From the NCBI GenBank assembly GCA_003527965.1, contig DPVY01000057.1, forward strand, positions 1 through 18,262: a stretch of 18,262 bases of DNA, given 5' to 3'. This DNA is from Fidelibacterota bacterium. GTDB taxonomy: Bacteria > Fidelibacterota > UBA2242. Each line of letters starts with the position of its first letter. Within the stretch, counting starts at the first letter, position 1. A program made the translations under genes and the position numbers. Below are positions 14,447 to 18,262 of the stretch, in pieces. The notes under the pieces are model-generated. The model searched no databases and was not told the DNA's origin. It was given only the letters and a program-made list of their open reading frames with translations.

Positions 14447-16648
14447 TTAACGGCGGTCTCTTGGGCGGCGACTGAAACGATCATTGCGGGAGCGATTGTC
14501 CCGAGAGTCATCGCCATCTGACCGGGGTCTGCTGTACCGTTGCGGCTCTACATATCCTTCGGGTTTCTCCAATAATTCTTTAATAGATAATTCCCATCGC
14601 CCGGGCTGAGAGATTTTTTTTAGCAATACGTCGATTTTATCGCCAACTTTCAGGACATCGTTCACGTCATTGGTACGTTCCCAGGCAATTTCCGACACAT
14701 GCAACAAGCCCTCTTTGCCCGGTAAAATCTCAACAAATGCGCCATAGTTTTCGATACGTTTGACAGTACAACCGGTATATATTTTACCCTCTTCCGGTTG
14801 CAAAATCATGCTTTCGATAACATTTCTAGCCATTTCGGCGGATGCGGTATTAACCGCCGAAATAAAAACAGTGCCCGTATCATCGATCTCCACGGTAGCG
14901 CCACTATCAGCCTGGATCGCTTTGATGTTTTTGCCGCCGGGACCAATAATCTCACCGATCATATCAACCGGAATCTTAATTGTAGTCATTTTCGGTGCAT
15001 AAGGCGAAATATCAGCACGCGGTTCCTTGATTGTCTGGTTCATGATATCAATTATATGATAACGACCTTCTTTAGCCTGCTCAAGAGCCTGGCGCATAAT
15101 TTCAGTGGATATACCGGCAACTTTCAGGTCCATCTGAATAGCGGTAATACCATCCTGAGTACCCGTAACTTTAAAATCCATATCACCATAATGATCTTCC
15201 GCTCCCAGGATATCCGAAAGGACAACCACCTTGTCGCCCTCCTTTATTAATCCCATTGCAATTCCGGCAACAGTCTTTTTAAACGGCACTCCGGCATCCA
15301 TCAAAGCCAGCGAGCCGGCGCAGACCGAAGCCATGGAAGATGAACCATTGGACTCAAGAATATCGGAAACGATCCGAATAGTATAGGGAAAGTCAATTTG
15401 TTCGGGAAGTAATGTTTTCAGGGCACGTTCTGCCAGATTACCGTGACCAACTTCGCGCCGTCCGGTGCCCCGCAAGGGGCGAACTTCACCAACACTAAAA
15501 GGCGGAAAATTATAATGAAGCATAAACCGTTTTTTATACTCTTCCCGATCAATATCGTCAATAATCTGTTCGTCTAATTTTGTGCCCAAAGTAACGGATC
15601 CCAGACTCTGGGTCTCGCCACGAGTGAACAGCGCCGAACCGTGAACTCTCGGCAGAATACCGATTTCACAAGTGATCGGTCTGATTTCCTTCAAACCACG
15701 ATCGTCAATCCGGATCTGGTTATCAATAATCATTTTCCGCATATCCTTTTTCAATATTTCGTCAACTTCATTGCGGATAACGGAATCCTGTTCGGGATAT
15801 TCCTCAGCCAGTTCGCCGGTCAATTCTTTAATAAATATGGCAATGGCATCCGAGCGGGTATGTTTGGAACTTTTTGCCATTTCCCGCCAGATACTTAATT
15901 GCGGCTCGGTTTTGCGCCTGATCGTCTCAAGCAATCCTGCCGGTATCTCGGCGGCGGCAACCGGGACCTTTACCGGTTTAATTTCTTCAATAAGTTCTTT
16001 CTGGAAATTGACCAGTTCTATAATGGCTTTATGTCCAAATTCCAGCGCGCCGACCAAAACATCTTCAGACACTTCTTTGGCTTCGCCTTCGACCATCACA
16101 ATCGACTCTTCCGTACCGGCAATAATAATCTCCAAATCCGACTTTTCCATCTGTGACAAGGTCGGATTAATAATGTAATCGCCATTTATCCGTCCTACGC
16201 GGACACCGGCGATCGGTCCTAAAAAGGGAATTTTGGAAATACTTAACGCTGCGGAAGCTCCGATAATTCCTAAAACATCCCCGGGATTCTCCTGATCGCC
16301 GGAAATTACGGTTGCAATTATCTGAGTATCACTGAAGAAACCTTCAGCAAAGAGAGGTCGGATCGGTCGGTCGATTAAACGCGAAGTAAGAATTTCCTTC
16401 TCACTGGGGCGTCCTTCTCTTTTGAAAAAACCTCCGGGAATTTTGCCGGCGGCATAGGTGCGTTCACGATATTCCACCTGGAGCGGAAAAAAATCCTGGT
16501 TCATCGGTTTTAAAAAATTCGAAACCGCTGTAACTAAAATCATTGTGTCTCCGTATCGGACGGTCACAGACCCATGCGCCTGTTTCGCCATCCGACCGGT
16601 TTCAATAATTAATTCTCGCCCACCAAGGGTCATCTTTTTTTGTATCAA
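14447..16648 (-). CDS. pnp: Polyribonucleotide nucleotidyltransferase (PNPase)
   Basis: PNPase degrades RNA from the 3' end using phosphate and can add tails in reverse. The 733-residue protein has two RNase PH cores. The second includes GDMDFKVTGTQDGI, with the active-site aspartates, and the helical domain lies between the two cores. A KH domain follows (MIGEIIGPGGKNIKAI, GPGG at 569-572), then an S1 domain from about 620 (GKIYTGCTVKRIENYGAFVE) and an Arg/Asp/Ser-rich tail (about the last 35 residues). The tail is disordered and strongly basic at its end, making the protein slightly longer than usual. The start is a TTG at 16648 with AGGAG six bases upstream; the next ATG, at 16633, is too far from that site. 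It lies 19 bases after rpsO and one base before the M16 peptidase, in the classic rpsO-pnp order. Confidence 0.98.
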   Translation of the reverse strand: MIQKKMTLGGRELIIETGRMAKQAHGSVTVRYGDTMILVTAVSNFLKPMNQDFFPLQVEYRERTYAAGKIPGGFFKREGRPSEKEILTSRLIDRPIRPLFAEGFFSDTQIIATVISGDQENPGDVLGIIGASAALSISKIPFLGPIAGVRVGRINGDYIINPTLSQMEKSDLEIIIAGTEESIVMVEGEAKEVSEDVLVGALEFGHKAIIELVNFQKELIEEIKPVKVPVAAAEIPAGLLETIRRKTEPQLSIWREMAKSSKHTRSDAIAIFIKELTGELAEEYPEQDSVIRNEVDEILKKDMRKMIIDNQIRIDDRGLKEIRPITCEIGILPRVHGSALFTRGETQSLGSVTLGTKLDEQIIDDIDREEYKKRFMLHYNFPPFSVGEVRPLRGTGRREVGHGNLAERALKTLLPEQIDFPYTIRIVSDILESNGSSSMASVCAGSLALMDAGVPFKKTVAGIAMGLIKEGDKVVVLSDILGAEDHYGDMDFKVTGTQDGITAIQMDLKVAGISTEIMRQALEQAKEGRYHIIDIMNQTIKEPRADISPYAPKMTTIKIPVDMIGEIIGPGGKNIKAIQADSGATVEIDDTGTVFISAVNTASAEMARNVIESMILQPEEGKIYTGCTVKRIENYGAFVEILPGKEGLLHVSEIAWERTNDVNDVLKVGDKIDVLLKKISQPGRWELSIKELLEKPEGYVEPQRYSRPRSDGDDSRDNRSRNDRFSRRPRDRR

Positions 16649-16667
16649 TTTTTACTCCTGACTATAT

Positions 16668-16937
16668 CTATTTACGGATATTAAGTTTTTCAATAATTTG
16701 TTTATATGCGCCTTCATCTTTTTTCCTCAAATAGGTGATCAGGTGTTTTCTGCGGCTGACAAGTTTCAGCAGCCCCCGGCGGGAACTATGATCCTTCTTG
16801 TGCTCTAAAAAATGCGCATTTAATTGTTTAATTCGGACGGTTAGCAGGGCAATTTGTGATTCTACAGAGCCCGTATCGGTAGCATTTTTACCATATTTTT
16901 CAATCAATTCCTGTTTAATTTCCTTTGTCAATGACAT
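16668..16937 (-). CDS. rpsO: 30S ribosomal protein S15
   Basis: The 89-residue protein is a full-length S15, which binds the central domain of 16S rRNA early in small-subunit assembly. The conserved segments TGSVESQIALLTVRIKQLN, HFLEHKKDHSSRRGLLKLV and RRKHLITYLRKKD are all present. A strong AAGGAGG lies nine bases before the ATG, the best ribosome-binding site in the operon, fitting a highly expressed ribosomal protein. It is 17 bases after ribF and 19 bases before pnp. S15 often represses its own mRNA through a leader structure; I could not identify one here because the spacer is so short. Confidence 0.99.
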   Translation of the reverse strand: MSLTKEIKQELIEKYGKNATDTGSVESQIALLTVRIKQLNAHFLEHKKDHSSRRGLLKLVSRRKHLITYLRKKDEGAYKQIIEKLNIRK

Positions 16938-16954
16938 TACGTCAATCCTCCTTT

Positions 16955-17902
16955 TTATAGGTTGTATTCTTTAATTTTTTCTAAACATACTTTTTTATCG
17001 TCGATCATTTGATGTTTTAATGATTCAACGGTCGCAAACTTTAACTCATCTCTCAGACGTTCCAGAAAATCAATTTCAATTCCAGCGCCATATAAATCAA
17101 TATCCGGTACATTCAATATATGCACCTCAACAATTCTATCATGTTCGTTAAAAGTCTTCCGAACTCCAATATTACAAATTCCAAAATAGCGTTTTCCATT
17201 TATCTTTACTTTAGTTAAATAAATTCCATCCTTGGGTATCATTTTTTCATGATTGTTAATTTCAATATTTGCTGTGGGAAAATCAAGCTCCTTACCTCTG
17301 CCGGCGCCGTGAACAATAGCTCCGGATATGCTGTAATTTCGGCCAATCAGATTCGCCGCCTTTTTTACTTTTCCTTCACTTAACAGCGAACGTATTACCG
17401 ACGAGCGGACCGCTTCGTTCTCAAATTGGATGGGCGCAATTATTTCTGCTGAAAAACCATAGCGCCGACCCAGCGCGATCAGATGTTCGGCTCGCCCTTC
17501 TCTCTGTTTACCAAAGTGATAATCATAGCCGACAATAATTTTTTTAACCCCGATTTGATTAACCAATATCATCTTGACAAATTCTTCACTGCTCATATTT
17601 ATCAGGGCTTTATCGGTTTTCAGAAAAAGGATTGCATCGAGTGCGGTGTCTTCCAAAAGATGTACTTTTTCTTCCGGGGTTGTCAATAATAGTACCGGAT
17701 CATCTTTCGAACTATTTAAATATTTCCGCGGATGGGGATCAAAAGTAACCAGCATGGAATAACTATGAGCCGCTTTCGCACTGTCAATAACCTTTTGGAC
17801 TATCGCCATATGGGCACGATGGAGACCATCAAAGACGCCTAACGTCACAACAGCGCTTTTAAAATTTTCTGGTAATGCGTCAAGACCGAAAAATACCTGC
17901 AT
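16955..17902 (-). CDS. ribF: Bifunctional riboflavin kinase / FMN adenylyltransferase
   Basis: RibF phosphorylates riboflavin to FMN and adenylates FMN to FAD in the cytoplasm. The 315 residues are the usual length. The N-terminal nucleotidyltransferase domain (about 1-180) shows GVFDGLHRAH (22-31), VTFDPHPRK (52-60), VGYDYHFGKQREG (124-136) and the SSVIRSLLSEG segment (167-177). The C-terminal kinase domain shows GAGRGKELDFPTANI (199-213), IPKDGIYLTKV and ICNIGVRKTF. The His-x-Gly-His pattern common in the family is HRAH here, a mild variation. The ATG is three bases after the truB stop (TAAACTATG) and the nearest AGGAG is too far upstream, so initiation is probably coupled to truB translation. 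Confidence 0.97.
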   Translation of the reverse strand: MQVFFGLDALPENFKSAVVTLGVFDGLHRAHMAIVQKVIDSAKAAHSYSMLVTFDPHPRKYLNSSKDDPVLLLTTPEEKVHLLEDTALDAILFLKTDKALINMSSEEFVKMILVNQIGVKKIIVGYDYHFGKQREGRAEHLIALGRRYGFSAEIIAPIQFENEAVRSSVIRSLLSEGKVKKAANLIGRNYSISGAIVHGAGRGKELDFPTANIEINNHEKMIPKDGIYLTKVKINGKRYFGICNIGVRKTFNEHDRIVEVHILNVPDIDLYGAGIEIDFLERLRDELKFATVESLKHQMIDDKKVCLEKIKEYNL

Positions 17903-17905
17903 AGT

Positions 17906-18262
17906 TTATAAAGATCTCACTCCTGTTCCTAAAACACCGGTTAATGCACCTTCAATCTGATTAAGGGCAACCGCATTTGTGTAGTCATAATCTCCAATCC
18001 GGGTCCTTTTTAATGAGATTAAATGACCACACGTTCCCAGCGCCCGGGCAATTTCCTCTCCCAAAACGCGTATATAGGTTCCACTCGAGCAGGTAATGCT
18101 CATTTTAATCGTTTCCCCATCAATAATCTGTAATTTTAAATTATCTATTGTAATCTTAACCGGATTTAAATCAACTTTTAACCCTTTACGGGCATATTTA
18201 TAGGCTGGTTTTCCATTTATTTTTTTGGCGGAATAAGCCGGCGGCATCTGCTCAATTTCTCC
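17906..18262 (-). CDS. truB: tRNA pseudouridine-55 synthase, C-terminal part
   Basis: TruB makes pseudouridine 55 in the T-loop of tRNAs. Only the last 118 residues are in the window, and the frame continues unbroken through the right edge. The segment QMPPAYSAKKINGKPAYKYA matches the conserved PPxxSAxKxxGxxxYxxAR block. CSSGTYIRVLGEEIARALG matches the CSxGTYIRxLxxDLG block near the active site, followed by the GHLISLKRTRIG segment. The catalytic Asp lies upstream, outside the window. The gene leads directly into ribF with a three-base gap, the conserved truB-ribF-rpsO-pnp arrangement. Confidence 0.95.
   Translation of the reverse strand, partial: GEIEQMPPAYSAKKINGKPAYKYARKGLKVDLNPVKITIDNLKLQIIDGETIKMSITCSSGTYIRVLGEEIARALGTCGHLISLKRTRIGDYDYTNAVALNQIEGALTGVLGTGVRSL

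Noticed and set aside
14446..14517. Upstream 24-residue extension of the M16 peptidase overlapping pnp
   Set aside because: The extension lies wholly in the pnp 3' end, which encodes its Arg-rich tail. The conserved N-terminus begins at the ATG one base after the pnp stop.
1..18262. Possible reassignment of TGA, because no intact gene here ends in TGA (ten end in TAA, two in TAG)
   Set aside because: No in-frame TGA occurs inside any intact gene and tryptophan is coded by TGG, so this is only a stop-codon preference in a small sample.
1..18262. CRISPR array, insertion sequence or prophage
   Set aside because: There are no regularly spaced direct repeats, no transposase or integrase frame and no phage structural genes. 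The only mobile-like signal is the REP-like cluster.

Overview
The window holds 18.3 kb of a fairly AT-rich bacterial chromosome with ten complete protein genes on the minus strand, one on the plus strand, two minus-strand genes cut by the window edges, and one tRNA. A TonB-dependent receptor with a carboxypeptidase-regulatory-like N-terminal domain, signal-peptide proteins and a lipoprotein indicate a diderm. The receptor style without a SusD partner, together with ordinary TTGACA/TATAAT-type promoters, suggests a member of the FCB superphylum outside the Bacteroidota proper (for example a Marinimicrobia- or Calditrichota/KSB1-like lineage). This placement is inference from gene style, not a phylogeny.

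Right part (11.1-18.3 kb, minus strand): a compact housekeeping operon reads truB (C-terminal part only) - ribF - rpsO - pnp - M16 zinc peptidase - class I aminotransferase (AlaA-like) - polysaccharide deacetylase. Spacers run from 1 to 19 bases, and the last pair overlaps. The core truB-ribF-rpsO-pnp order is the widespread translation/RNA-turnover cluster. Coupling to an M16 peptidase and a polysaccharide deacetylase recalls the Bacillus arrangement. The deacetylase has no ATG, GTG or TTG upstream of its conserved N-terminal motif.

Middle part (9.3-11.1 kb): a small MerR-type regulator with a near-consensus promoter is followed by tRNA-Pro(GGG) and a clear intrinsic terminator. Next come a cytoplasmic TIM-barrel-like protein with a Cys-rich CYCPFC motif and a large GH38 (alpha-mannosidase)-fold protein. 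The latter keeps the family scaffold motifs but has lost the residues expected to bind zinc and to act as nucleophile, so it looks like a pseudoenzyme.

Left part (1-6.8 kb): a non-coding stretch (6.1-6.8 kb) carries a cluster of REP-like hairpins and the remnant of a secreted-protein gene. A plus-strand lipoprotein gene (4.6-6.1 kb) resembles predicted zinc peptidases of the DUF5700 type but has RQLFR where HExxH is expected. It is divergent from the TonB-dependent receptor, and the intergenic region between them contains a perfect 44-bp palindrome. The receptor is followed 17 bases later by an exported protein of unknown function that runs off the left edge.

The most unusual content is the pair of apparently inactivated enzymes, the 44-bp palindrome, the REP-like cluster and the non-standard start of the deacetylase.
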